A DNA stretch of 25,009 nucleotides, from assembly GCA_964235605.1 (NCBI GenBank), contig CAXSCR010000064.1:1-25009 (forward strand), given 5' to 3'. A model generated the notes under the pieces. That model saw only the letters and a list, made by a program, of their open reading frames with translations. It had not been told where the DNA came from and ran no database searches. A program made the position numbers and the translations under genes. The stretch's first letter is position 1. Each line of letters starts with the position of its first letter. Of the stretch, positions 8,971 to 16,940 are shown in pieces. The DNA is from DATCRE01 sp964235605 (GTDB taxonomy: Bacteria > Bacteroidota > Bacteroidia > Cytophagales > Cyclobacteriaceae).

Positions 8971-10203
8971 CTATATCTCCACTTCAACTTGCCCTTTTAG
9001 CAAATCTTCAAACTTCTCACGTTCGCGAATTAACTTCGCTTCGCCATTGATAACAAGCACTTCTGCTGGGCGTGGACGAGAATTATAATTCGATGCCATT
9101 GAGAATCCGTAAGCACCGGCATTCTTAAATACGATTGTATCACCCTCCCTTACTTCACGTAGCGAACGATTAGTGCCAAACGTATCTGTTTCGCATATGT
9201 ATCCAACAACGGTATATGTTTTTTGTTCACCTGTCGGATTTGATATATTGACAATATCATGATAAGCATCATACATCATCGGGCGAATAAGGTGGTTAAG
9301 TCCGGAGTTAACACCTACAAAAGTTACTGTTGGTGTAGGCTTCACGACATTGACTTGCGTTACTAACAAGCCTGCTTCGCTCACAATATATTTACCAGGC
9401 TCAATCCAAATTTCTAATTTTCTTCCATATGCATCACAAAATGCATTAAAAGCTTTGGTAAGTTTTTCACCAAGCTCTTGCACGTTGGTAACAACATCAC
9501 CATCCTTGTAGGCTACTTTATATCCACTTCCAAAATCGATAAACTTTAGATCGGTAAAATGCTTTGCTGCATTGAAAAGGGTTTCTCCTGTTTTTAAAAA
9601 GGCTTCAGTTTCTTTGATATCTGAGCCGGTGTGAATATGAAGGCCGTTCACTTGAATTTTAAATTCATTAACAAGTTTTAATATCTCAGGAAGTTGATGT
9701 ATAGAAATACCAAACTTTGAATTACTGTGGCCTGTGGAAATTTTCAAATTGCCACCAGCCATAATACTAGGATTAAGGCGGATGCAGCATGGATATGTAT
9801 TTCCGTATTTCTCACCAAATTTTTTTAGTGTCGACAAATTATCGATGTTAATAGCCAGCCCCATCGTAACACCTTCAACAATTTCACTGAAATCAACACC
9901 GCTCGGTGTAAACATAATACCAGCAGCAGAAAAGCCTGCTTTGATTGCGAACTGAGCTTCGTTTAAAGAAACCACATCCACGCCAGCGCCATGCTTTCTA
10001 ATCAATTTCAGTATTGAAATATTAGTTAAAGCTTTAGCAGCGTACTTTATCTTAACGTCACAACCAGCGTAAGCCGACTTCAAACTATTAATTTGGTTGA
10101 TAATCTTGTTGGCATCATAGATATATAATGGTGTACCAAATTGCTTTGCAATCGTTACAATATCTAAACCTTGGATTGTATAAGTTCCTTCAGCGAGCGT
10201 CAT
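8971..10203 (-). CDS. lysA: Diaminopimelate decarboxylase
   Basis: PLP-dependent enzyme that decarboxylates meso-diaminopimelate to L-lysine, the last step of lysine synthesis. The start is set at ATG 10203, giving 410 residues. An in-frame ATG at 10245 would add 14 residues, but a good promoter box (10222-10229) lies inside that extension. Visible fold-type III marks are the Schiff-base lysine K57 in KYAAKAL, the glycine-rich DFGSGY, HIHTGSDI, EPGKYIV, and the cofactor/substrate-binding CETDTFG segment that supplies a cysteine from the partner subunit. Length and motifs are those of the family. It is cytoplasmic and probably homodimeric. The hydrolase gene diverges upstream; dsbD lies 238 bp downstream, so lysA is probably monocistronic. 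Confidence 0.95.
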   Translation of the reverse strand: MTLAEGTYTIQGLDIVTIAKQFGTPLYIYDANKIINQINSLKSAYAGCDVKIKYAAKALTNISILKLIRKHGAGVDVVSLNEAQFAIKAGFSAAGIMFTPSGVDFSEIVEGVTMGLAINIDNLSTLKKFGEKYGNTYPCCIRLNPSIMAGGNLKISTGHSNSKFGISIHQLPEILKLVNEFKIQVNGLHIHTGSDIKETEAFLKTGETLFNAAKHFTDLKFIDFGSGYKVAYKDGDVVTNVQELGEKLTKAFNAFCDAYGRKLEIWIEPGKYIVSEAGLLVTQVNVVKPTPTVTFVGVNSGLNHLIRPMMYDAYHDIVNISNPTGEQKTYTVVGYICETDTFGTNRSLREVREGDTIVFKNAGAYGFSMASNYNSRPRPAEVLVINGEAKLIREREKFEDLLKGQVEVEI

Positions 10204-10221
10204 GAAATTAAAATAAAAGGT

Positions 10222-10229
10222 CAAATATA
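10222..10229 (-). promoter_or_regulatory. Bacteroidota -7 box (TATATTTG) of lysA
   Basis: On the minus strand the sequence TATATTTG matches the TAnnTTTG consensus exactly. A TTC sits about 20 nt upstream where TTG is expected. The box is about 19 nt before ATG 10203, which implies a very short leader and supports that start over 10245. Confidence 0.55.
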
Positions 10230-10349
10230 CTTTCCATAATCGCAATTCTGAATTCTGATCTGTGAATTATTACTTTTGAAACTAAATCTTCGTTTACAAC
10301 ATCACTGTTTAAATAAAGATTGATATTAACAAGTTACTGGAGCTTTATA

Positions 10350-10387
10350 ATGAAGCTTAAATTGATACCATGAAATTGATACCATGA
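10350..10387 (+). repeat. Tandem start-region repeat with nested mini-ORFs
   Basis: Three near-copies of an ATGAAG/ATGAAA...TTGATACC unit lie head to tail. ATG 10350 reads MKLKLIP and stops at TGA 10371-10373, overlapping ATG 10370. That ATG reads MKLIP and stops at TGA 10385-10387, overlapping the hydrolase ATG at 10384. Each junction is an ATGA stop-start overlap. The 14-bp unit ATACCATGAAATTG is perfectly repeated once. It probably arose by replication slippage; an effect on translation is inference. Confidence 0.75.
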
Positions 10388-11163
10388 AATTATTCTCACG
10401 ACAATACGGAACAGAATCAGATAAGCCGCCTTTGATAATTATACACGGACTTTTTGGCTCTTCAGATAACTGGCTTCCTCAAGCGAAATTATTTGGTGAT
10501 CAATATAAAGTATACGCAATTGATCAGCGCAACCATGGCCAATCACCTCACGATGATGCGTTTGATTATGAGTCTTTCGTAGCAGATCTATTAGAGTTTA
10601 TCAACGATCATCAATTAAAGGATCCTATCATACTTGGGCATTCAATGGGTGGTAAAACAGCCATGAATTTTGGGCTCTCTTATCCTGAGAAAGTATCTAA
10701 ATTAATTATTGTCGATATAGCACCACGCGCCTACGACCTAGAGCACTACACTATTGCAGACGGACTAACAGCGATACCCATCGACCAGATAAAAACACGA
10801 GGTGAGGCCGATGAGGCTTTATCTGCCTATGTGCCAGAAGTAGATGTACGACAATTTTTGTTGAAGAACATTCAACGAACTGCAACAAGTGGTTTTTCAT
10901 GGAAAATAAATCTACCTGTGATCACCCGTAAATTAAGCAATGTAGGTGTCGATTTATTTAAGTCCGGCACTTTTGATAAACCTAGCTTATTTATTAGGGG
11001 TGATCGTTCTTCGTACATTCGTGATGAAGATAGAAAACGAATTAAAGATATTTTTCCGAAGTCGTCTTTAGTTACCATGGCGACAGGGCACTGGGTTCAG
11101 GCAGAAAAACCGCGCGAGTTCGTAGATGTTGTTATGCAATGGTTAGCCACTAAGCGTAATTAA
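10384..11163 (+). CDS. Alpha/beta hydrolase, YbfF-like esterase
   Basis: Cytoplasmic serine hydrolase of 259 residues. The oxyanion-hole motif HGLFGSSDNW is at 21-30. DQRNHGQSP at 47-55 is a hallmark of the YbfF/ABHD11 branch, and the nucleophile elbow is GHSMGG with S87. The acid is likely the Asp in FIRGDRSSYI, and the catalytic His is in ATGHWVQAEKP near the C-terminus. So the triad is complete. YbfF-type enzymes hydrolyse short-chain and acyl-CoA esters in vitro; the physiological substrate is unsettled. The ATG at 10384 is the third of three tandemly repeated ATGs, and it gives the standard N-terminus MKLFSRQYG. The gene diverges from lysA. Confidence 0.9.
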   Translation: MKLFSRQYGTESDKPPLIIIHGLFGSSDNWLPQAKLFGDQYKVYAIDQRNHGQSPHDDAFDYESFVADLLEFINDHQLKDPIILGHSMGGKTAMNFGLSYPEKVSKLIIVDIAPRAYDLEHYTIADGLTAIPIDQIKTRGEADEALSAYVPEVDVRQFLLKNIQRTATSGFSWKINLPVITRKLSNVGVDLFKSGTFDKPSLFIRGDRSSYIRDEDRKRIKDIFPKSSLVTMATGHWVQAEKPREFVDVVMQWLATKRN

Positions 11164-11235
11164 TTTTATTAGTAACGTTAGCTGTAGTTTTTCGTAAGAA
11201 CATAAAAAGCCACGCAGAAATCTTTACATTTGAAA

Positions 11236-11838
11236 ATGCTCCGGCAATTTTACATTAAGACAGTAAAAAAAGGCGCGCTCTACTTTATAGCGATTATACC
11301 GCCGTCTCCGATATTTGAGGAAGCAACAGCGCTAAAAAATTATTTTAAAGATAAGTATAAGAGCAAGGCATCGCTTAATTCTCCACCACACATTACCTTA
11401 CACATGCCTTTTGAATGGAAAGCGGAGAAAGAGGATGGGTTGCTGGAAACATTTCAGCAATTTGCGCCGGAAGTAAATGCTTTTAATCTTACCCTCTCTG
11501 GCTTTGGATCTTTTCCGCCTCGTGTTATTTTCATTGATGTCGCAAAGAATGAAGCGTTGGAAGCAATGCATAAAAAACTACATACGCATTGTAAGAAAGA
11601 GCTCAATGTCTTTAATGCAAATTATAAGGATAAGGCATTTCATCCTCACCTTACATTAGCTTTTCGCGATTTAAAAAAACCAATGTTTGCAAAGGCCTGG
11701 GATGAATTTGAGCATAAAGAATTCTCAAGCGGATTTGCTGTTGACCGGTTTGCGCTGCTAAAACATAATGGCAAAGTGTGGGAGACTTTCAATGAGTTTT
11801 GTTTGGGGAAGCCCGTCTTAAACAATCTTACGCTTTGA
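11236..11838 (+). CDS. 2H phosphoesterase / 2'-5' RNA ligase-like protein
   Basis: Member of the 2H phosphoesterase superfamily (LigT, cyclic phosphodiesterase), about 200 residues. Both signature HxTx tetrapeptides are present: HITL at H52 in SPPHITLHMPF and HLTL at H138 in FHPHLTLAF. The two histidines hydrolyse or form 2'-5' or 2',3'-cyclic phosphate bonds in the family. The substrate here is unknown, though RNA repair or cyclic nucleotide processing are the usual suggestions. ATG 11236 is chosen; TTG 11230 would add two residues. A TACATTTG sequence matching the -7 promoter box overlaps this start (11225-11232), so the true initiation site could lie elsewhere or the match may be chance. 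The 3' end overlaps the convergent exporter gene by 21 bp. Confidence 0.85.
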   Translation: MLRQFYIKTVKKGALYFIAIIPPSPIFEEATALKNYFKDKYKSKASLNSPPHITLHMPFEWKAEKEDGLLETFQQFAPEVNAFNLTLSGFGSFPPRVIFIDVAKNEALEAMHKKLHTHCKKELNVFNANYKDKAFHPHLTLAFRDLKKPMFAKAWDEFEHKEFSSGFAVDRFALLKHNGKVWETFNEFCLGKPVLNNLTL

Positions 11839-12762
11839 TGTCTCAGCCCTTCTTCCAATTATAACCACTCCAAATAGTATAAGTACAGTACCCACAATTT
11901 GTATAGCAATGATTGGTTCGGCAAGAAAAAAGTAAGCTTGCACTATGGTTGAAACTGGTCCGACACTACCCACAATGGCAGCATTGTCTGAACCTATCCG
12001 TTTTATTCCCTCGCTAACAAGATAAGAAGGTATGACCGTTGAAAGACCTGCCATCAAAACAGTGTAAATATAAACTTGTGCTGATTGATCAAATAAAGAT
12101 TGATGACTGCTGAATAAGAAGTGAATGACAACACCTACACATGCAAAGCTCATTGCATAACTATTAAATTTTGCCGCACCAACTATAGGAATCATTTTGC
12201 CACTCCCTACAGTGTACATGGCGTAGGTAATTGCGCATATAAAAATTAAGGCAACGCCCAAATAAAAATTTTCATTTTGTGCTTCCTTAAGATTAGCCTC
12301 ACCAAAAAACGCCATACTTAGCCCGACATAGGTGATAAATACCGCGACCCATTGTTTCGGTTCTACTTTATGTCTAAATACGAGCGCCAATATTAACAAC
12401 ACCATGGTTGGATATACAAACAATACAAGTCTTTCAATACCAGCAGAAACATATTGCAATCCTAGAAAGTCTAATAAGCTGCTAACATAGTATCCTAGCA
12501 ATCCTATCCCTGCTATGTAAATCCATTGACTTGGCGTGAACTTCACATTAGTAGTTTTGTTCGAAGCAGCAAACGCAGTTAGGATAAAAAACGGGAGAGA
12601 AAAAATCATACGTAATGTCAAAAGGGTAATGGCATCCACATCTGTATCGCGATAAGCAAGCTTTACAAAAATCGCCTTCGTTGAAAAGCACACTGCGCCT
12701 AGCAAGCAAATAAAGATTCCGCTTATAAAGTAAGTCGATGATTTAGGAGGTGATGACATCAA
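11818..12762 (-). CDS. EamA/DMT-superfamily transporter
   Basis: Inner-membrane transporter of the drug/metabolite superfamily with two EamA repeats, 314 residues and about ten transmembrane helices. The first repeat begins at GIFICLLGAVCFSTKAIFVK near residue 14, with the conserved LRMIFSLPFF helix. The second begins near residue 165 (GVALIFICAITYAMY). The closing helix ends in LILFGVVIIGRR followed by a positive tail. DMT proteins commonly export metabolites or amino acids; the substrate cannot be read from the sequence. It is convergent with the 2H phosphoesterase gene, and their coding ends overlap by 21 bp, so there is no room for a separate terminator between them. Confidence 0.9.
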   Translation of the reverse strand: MMSSPPKSSTYFISGIFICLLGAVCFSTKAIFVKLAYRDTDVDAITLLTLRMIFSLPFFILTAFAASNKTTNVKFTPSQWIYIAGIGLLGYYVSSLLDFLGLQYVSAGIERLVLFVYPTMVLLILALVFRHKVEPKQWVAVFITYVGLSMAFFGEANLKEAQNENFYLGVALIFICAITYAMYTVGSGKMIPIVGAAKFNSYAMSFACVGVVIHFLFSSHQSLFDQSAQVYIYTVLMAGLSTVIPSYLVSEGIKRIGSDNAAIVGSVGPVSTIVQAYFFLAEPIIAIQIVGTVLILFGVVIIGRRAETSKRKIV

Positions 12763-12932
12763 ATAGAATTAAATAAAATAATAAGCGAATTTAATCAAAA
12801 AGTATAAATTAACTCATTATAAATTAAGAACTTAAATATGGAGGAATGAAAGAAGAGATAGTAATTCTTTTAACTTAAATAAATTTTTAAAATAACGATC
12901 AGCCGTTAGTTTTTTAAAAAGCATAACATCAT

Positions 12933-13526
12933 TTATTTTACTGCCTTCCACTCAAAAGTATTTATCAAATGCATCAGGTCTTTTTTCATGTATGCAATGG
13001 CGGGAGCTAGCGAATCGTTTTGAACTTTGGTATTGAAGTAGAGTGCGCCTCGTAAAAAATTCTGTGTTGAGTCTGTTATGGTAAATTGAAATTGACTGGG
13101 TACCTCGCCTTCTAGCTCTGCAATTACGGCTGTTTGTCCACTTGGTGTTTTTGCTATCACTTCATCTATCGCGTAAGCCTTTATCTGATGCTTAGCGGTA
13201 AGCGTGTAAGCATCCTTTAAAAACTCTTCAAGCAATTTTCTGTCGTTATTTATTTTTTTGTACGTAATGTGAACATTCGATTTTAATTCGGGATAATAAA
13301 TCTCAATCCAAAAATTCTCACGCATGTGTGATGTGTCTGGAAGGAGCGTAGCATGTTTAGAGTACTCAAAAGAATAAGGCAAAGAATCGGGCAGTAATTG
13401 GTAAGATGGCTTAGGAAGAATCAGCCGGTTATAACCTATGGGCTTAGGAAGAAAATCACGTGTGCAGCTCACCGATAATGAAAGCAGCAAACCAAACCAA
13501 ACTATCAAGCATCGTCTTTTGATCAT
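12933..13526 (-). CDS. gldD: Gliding motility lipoprotein GldD
   Basis: Lipoprotein needed for Bacteroidota gliding motility; in Flavobacterium johnsoniae gldD mutants do not glide. The start is set at ATG 13526, giving 197 residues with a typical lipoprotein signal, MIKRRCLIVWFGLLLSLSVSC. The lipid-bearing Cys would be residue 21. A longer frame from 13556 would overlap gldE by 20 nt. Recognisable segments are FLPKPIGYNRLILP soon after the lipobox, HMRENFWIEIYYP, and a C-terminal RGALYFNTKVQNDSLAPAIAYM. It follows gldE after about 10 nt and is probably co-transcribed with it. Localisation is the periplasmic face of the envelope. Its molecular role is not known. Confidence 0.9.
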   Translation of the reverse strand: MIKRRCLIVWFGLLLSLSVSCTRDFLPKPIGYNRLILPKPSYQLLPDSLPYSFEYSKHATLLPDTSHMRENFWIEIYYPELKSNVHITYKKINNDRKLLEEFLKDAYTLTAKHQIKAYAIDEVIAKTPSGQTAVIAELEGEVPSQFQFTITDSTQNFLRGALYFNTKVQNDSLAPAIAYMKKDLMHLINTFEWKAVK

Positions 13527-13536
13527 TGAGTAAAAG

Positions 13537-14865
13537 TTAACTTTCCTTCTGCTCATGAATATGCACCTTCACGCGCTTAATGCTTTTGCTATCTACAGCT
13601 TCTATTGTAAAAGTAAACTGCTCATGACTGAGTTGATCACCTTCCTGTGGAAATTTATTGTTAATTTCGAGAATTAAACCACCTAATGATTCGCTTTCCC
13701 CTTTTACTTCGTCAAATAAATTCACTTCACAATCCATTGCTTTACAGAAATCATGAAGTGAAGTCTTACCTTCAAAAACAAAAGTGTTGTCGTCTATTTT
13801 TTGAAAATTCAATCCTACTTCATCAAACTCATCATTAATGTCACCAATTATTTCTTCAATAATATCTTCTAATGTTATTAGACCTGATGTACCGCCATAC
13901 TCATCGACAACTAGTGCCATGTGTACGCGCTTTGATTGAAAGTCTTTTAGTAAGGAATCAATTTTTTTTGTTTCCGGAACAAAGAAACCAGGACGTAATA
14001 ATTTGTGCCATTCAAAAGACACATCTTGATCCATAAAAGGCAAAAGATCTTTTATGTATAAAACACCTTCTATCTTATCAGGCGTATCACGGTAAACAGG
14101 AATGCGCGAAAACCCAGATTTATTCACCCAGTCAATAAGCTCAACGAAATTCAATTCTATGTTAGCGGCAGAAATGTCCATTCGTGAGCGCATTACTTGC
14201 TTCACGGTTAATGTACCAAAGTTTACAATACCCTTTAAAATTTCTTTCTCATCGTGAGGCGTTTCATCATTTACTGTCGCGATGTCAAGCGCTTGATTGA
14301 GATCCTCCACCGTAGTCTGGTATCCTTTGGTTTTAAATTGCCTTTCAACAACTGTACTCATCTTTAATATCGGAATTGAGACAGGTCTACAGGCAATGAT
14401 CAAAAGCTTTAAAAGATTAACGAGAAGCTTAGCAAGATTTAAATTGTTCTTCGTGGCATATACCTTGGGTATTATCTCACCAAAAAAAGTAATGACAAAT
14501 GTTACACAGAAAATAACCGCTGCAATTACAATATGGTCAGGACTTCTAGTCCCCATTATTTCCCACATAAGAAAAGTAGTAATGGTCACCACCCCAACAT
14601 TAGCAAGATTGTTAACGATAAGCATGGTGGCCAATAATTCACGAGGCTTGCTAAGCAACTCATCAATGCGCTTCTCGCGCTTGTCATTGCTTAATCTACA
14701 CTGATCCAGATCGTCTGGCTTCAATGAGAAGAAAGCAACTTCAGCAGCAGATATCAATGCAGAGACAAGCAAAAATAGACCTATGAAGGCAAAGCTTAGG
14801 GTATACATCAGGTTTTGACCTGAAATGCTATTTAATAATTCGGTATTCCCGGGAGGATCGTCCAA
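13537..14865 (-). CDS. gldE: Gliding motility-associated membrane protein GldE
   Basis: CNNM/CorC-type membrane protein of 442 residues. It has a DUF21 domain with about four helices (20-190, including the LISAAEVAFFSL motif), then a CBS domain pair (about 210-335, with VDEYGGTSGLITLEDIIEEIIGD) and a C-terminal CorC/HlyC transporter-associated domain. The wider family includes Mg and Co transport proteins. In Bacteroidota the copy between ssb and gldD is GldE, which assists GldD in gliding; overexpression of gldE partly suppresses some gldD defects in F. johnsoniae. Start ATG 14865 lies 24 nt after the ssb stop. It is directly followed by gldD, so mutY-ssb-gldE-gldD likely forms one unit. Confidence 0.92.
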   Translation of the reverse strand: MDDPPGNTELLNSISGQNLMYTLSFAFIGLFLLVSALISAAEVAFFSLKPDDLDQCRLSNDKREKRIDELLSKPRELLATMLIVNNLANVGVVTITTFLMWEIMGTRSPDHIVIAAVIFCVTFVITFFGEIIPKVYATKNNLNLAKLLVNLLKLLIIACRPVSIPILKMSTVVERQFKTKGYQTTVEDLNQALDIATVNDETPHDEKEILKGIVNFGTLTVKQVMRSRMDISAANIELNFVELIDWVNKSGFSRIPVYRDTPDKIEGVLYIKDLLPFMDQDVSFEWHKLLRPGFFVPETKKIDSLLKDFQSKRVHMALVVDEYGGTSGLITLEDIIEEIIGDINDEFDEVGLNFQKIDDNTFVFEGKTSLHDFCKAMDCEVNLFDEVKGESESLGGLILEINNKFPQEGDQLSHEQFTFTIEAVDSKSIKRVKVHIHEQKES

Positions 14866-14889
14866 GCAGATTATAAATTAGTTGAACAT

Positions 14890-15333
14890 TTAAAATGGTA
14901 AGTCATCAGTCGTATCAGAAGGAACATTTGAACTAAAATTGCCATTAGTACTAACGCTGCGCTCTGCAGACGCGTATTCGTTGCCTCCGCTTCCTCCCCC
15001 TGCCTTTCCAGAAAGCATCGTCATGTTATCTGCAACAATTTCAGTAGTGTAACGAGTCACATTATCTTTTTCCCAAGAGCGCGTTCGAAGCTTTCCTTCT
15101 ATATAAACCATATCTCCTTTATGAAGATATTTTTGCGCTATCTCAGCTAGACCTCTCCAAAGCACTATGTTATGCCATTCAGTTGACTCTTTACGTTCTC
15201 CTGTGGTTTTATCTTTATATACTTCAGATGTAGCTATGCTAAAGTGAGCAACAGCAATTCCATTCTCTAAGTTTCTTACTTCAGGCTCTTTTCCGAGACG
15301 CCCAACTAAAATCGCTTTATTTACTCCTGACAT
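14890..15333 (-). CDS. ssb: Single-stranded DNA-binding protein
   Basis: Coats single-stranded DNA in replication, recombination and repair, and recruits partner enzymes through its tail. It is 147 residues. The N-terminal OB-fold begins MSGVNKAILVGRLGKEPEVR and includes WHNIVLWRGLAEIAQKYLHKGD and YIEGKLRTRSW. A Gly/Ser/Asn-rich linker starts near 112, and the acidic tip ends in DDLPF, the standard SSB partner-binding end. It lies between mutY and gldE on one strand, an order conserved in Bacteroidota. Confidence 0.97.
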   Translation of the reverse strand: MSGVNKAILVGRLGKEPEVRNLENGIAVAHFSIATSEVYKDKTTGERKESTEWHNIVLWRGLAEIAQKYLHKGDMVYIEGKLRTRSWEKDNVTRYTTEIVADNMTMLSGKAGGGSGGNEYASAERSVSTNGNFSSNVPSDTTDDLPF

Positions 15334-15407
15334 TATCGTATCTATTTACAGTTAATATGAATTTTTAAGATGAGATTGAATTAACAAAATTACCATTATC
15401 CTACAAC

Positions 15408-16469
15408 TTATAAAAGATGTTCCGTTGCTAAAAATCGGGATATTAAGACCGGCTTGGGAAGGCTCTCAATCTGCTTTTTACTATAAAATTTTAAATTTTC
15501 GTTAGTAGGAAGCGAAGTTATATCAACATTAAACAATATAAACTTGGCGAAAATATTTTGATGGGTAAGCACGTGTTTATATGTTTCTGAAACCTTAAAC
15601 GCTGGATTTAATATTACTAGTTTTTTCAAATTATCATCTTCTTCTATTAAACTTTTAACGTTAAAAGGTCGATTTTTTTCAATTAGATAGAAATCGAATA
15701 GTCCTTCCCAGATGTCATTTTGGGTTCTTTTATGCATTAGCAACGATGAACCTTTCTGTAACACTATATAATAGAAATAACGCTTTCGCGATGCCTTACC
15801 TTTTATTTTTACCGGCAATGCGTTCTGCAACACCTTTTTAAAAGCATAGCATATGGAATTAAAAATGCATGCAGGGCAATCGGGATTTTTAGGTATACAG
15901 TAGAGCGCTCCAAACTCCATTATGGCCTGGTTATGTTGACCTGGCACTTGATTATGAATTAATTCCTTTGCTAGTTCTGCGAATTTTTTTCTGCCCTGCA
16001 AACTGTTTATGGCGTCATAGAGTCCAAAAATTCTAGCTAAAACTCTAAAAACATTTCCATCTACTACTGCCACTGGTTCTTGAAAAGCTATTGACGAGAT
16101 GGCTGCGGCGGTATAATCACCAATGCCTGGAAGCATTTTCAATTCTTGAAATGAGCCAGGAAAAATACCATTATGTTTCTCAACAATTTCCTTTGCGCAC
16201 TTATGTAGGTTACGTGCCCTTGTATAATACCCGAGACCCTGCCATAATCGCAATACTTTTTGTTCATGTGCAGCAGCTAAATCTTCGACAGTCGGGAATT
16301 CTTTTATGAACCGTATGTAATAAGGTAAGCCCTGGATTACGCGTGTCTGCTGTAGAATAATTTCCGAAAGCCATATCTTATACGGTTCCTGATCATTGCG
16401 CCAAGGGAGCGTCCGCTGGTGCTGTAAATACCATTCAACGACTTTTTCAGAGAAATATCGTTTGTCCAT
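15408..16469 (-). CDS. mutY: A/G-specific adenine DNA glycosylase
   Basis: Removes adenine mispaired with 8-oxoguanine, preventing G-to-T changes. It is 353 residues. The catalytic acid E36 is in WLSEIILQQTRV, the helix-hairpin-helix is LPGIGDYTAAAISSIAF at 113-129, and the catalytic aspartate D137 is in VAVVDGNVFRV. The iron-sulfur ligands are in CIPKNPDCPACIFNSIC with the C-x6-C-x2-C-x5-C spacing of a 4Fe-4S cluster. The C-terminal MutT-like domain that recognises 8-oxoguanine begins about residue 235 (YFYYIVLQKGSSLLMHKR). It heads the mutY-ssb-gldE-gldD block and diverges from the HU-like gene. Confidence 0.96.
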   Translation of the reverse strand: MDKRYFSEKVVEWYLQHQRTLPWRNDQEPYKIWLSEIILQQTRVIQGLPYYIRFIKEFPTVEDLAAAHEQKVLRLWQGLGYYTRARNLHKCAKEIVEKHNGIFPGSFQELKMLPGIGDYTAAAISSIAFQEPVAVVDGNVFRVLARIFGLYDAINSLQGRKKFAELAKELIHNQVPGQHNQAIMEFGALYCIPKNPDCPACIFNSICYAFKKVLQNALPVKIKGKASRKRYFYYIVLQKGSSLLMHKRTQNDIWEGLFDFYLIEKNRPFNVKSLIEEDDNLKKLVILNPAFKVSETYKHVLTHQNIFAKFILFNVDITSLPTNENLKFYSKKQIESLPKPVLISRFLATEHLL

Positions 16470-16517
16470 CCCCTTGATTATCAGATTTTTTCAATATTCA
16501 TTTTTAATTCTGAGTGC

Positions 16518-16532
16518 GCAAATTAAATTTGC
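16518..16532 (+). promoter_or_regulatory. Palindrome overlapping the -7 box of the HU-like gene
   Basis: GCAAATTAAATTTGC is a perfect 7+1+7 palindrome in the 96-bp gap between divergent mutY and the HU-like gene. It contains TAAATTTG (16524-16531), an exact match to the Bacteroidota -7 consensus, about 35 nt before the GTG start. A repressor site on this promoter, or autoregulation by an AT-binding protein, is possible; this is inference. Confidence 0.5.
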
Positions 16533-16565
16533 CCTCCCTTAAAACTTCACCTAAAATATAATACA

Positions 16566-16883
16566 GTGACTAAAGCAGATATAATAAATGAAATAGCAGA
16601 GAAGACTGGTGTTGATAAAGCCGATGTTACGGCATCGGTTGAAGCCTTCTTTAGCGTAGTGAAAAATTCCATGTCCAGTGGCCAAAACATATATATCCGT
16701 GGTTTTGGGAGTTTTATCAATAAAAAAAGAAAGAAAAAAATTGCTAGAAATATCTCACGCAATACTGCCTTAGTTATTGAAGAACACTTTATACCTAGTT
16801 TTAAACCAGCAAAAATTTTTGTAAACAAAATCAAGAATAGCGAGAAGGTAAAGCAGTTAGCCGAAAAACAACCGAATATCTAA
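16566..16883 (+). CDS. HU/IHF-family DNA-binding protein
   Basis: Histone-like DNA-bending protein of 105 residues. The start is a GTG at 16566: reading from it gives TKADIINEIAEKTGVDKADV directly after the initiator, the canonical HU N-terminus. The DNA-binding arm region is at 40-75 (IYIRGFGSFINKKRKKKIARNI), where HU and IHF usually have GFGxF followed by basic residues. The final 15 residues are a Lys-rich extension beyond the usual ~90-residue HU length. It acts on the nucleoid; dimerisation is expected. A -7 promoter box lies about 35 nt upstream. Bacteroidota carry several HU paralogs, so this is not necessarily the main one. Confidence 0.93.
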   Translation: MTKADIINEIAEKTGVDKADVTASVEAFFSVVKNSMSSGQNIYIRGFGSFINKKRKKKIARNISRNTALVIEEHFIPSFKPAKIFVNKIKNSEKVKQLAEKQPNI

Positions 16884-16889
16884 TAGCAG

Positions 16890-16925
16890 GAGGTAACGGA
16901 AAGATTTTTAACCCTCCGCGACCTC
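16890..16925 (+). other. Imperfect hairpin between the HU-like gene and the TPR gene
   Basis: GAGGTaaCGGA (16890-16900) can pair with TCCGcgACCTC (16915-16925), leaving a 2x2 internal loop and a 14-nt A/T-rich loop. It begins 7 nt after the HU-like stop and ends 15 nt before the next start, with no T-run. It may be an intercistronic processing or attenuation structure. Function is unproven. Confidence 0.35.
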
Positions 16926-16940
16926 GTACTTCTCACATAC

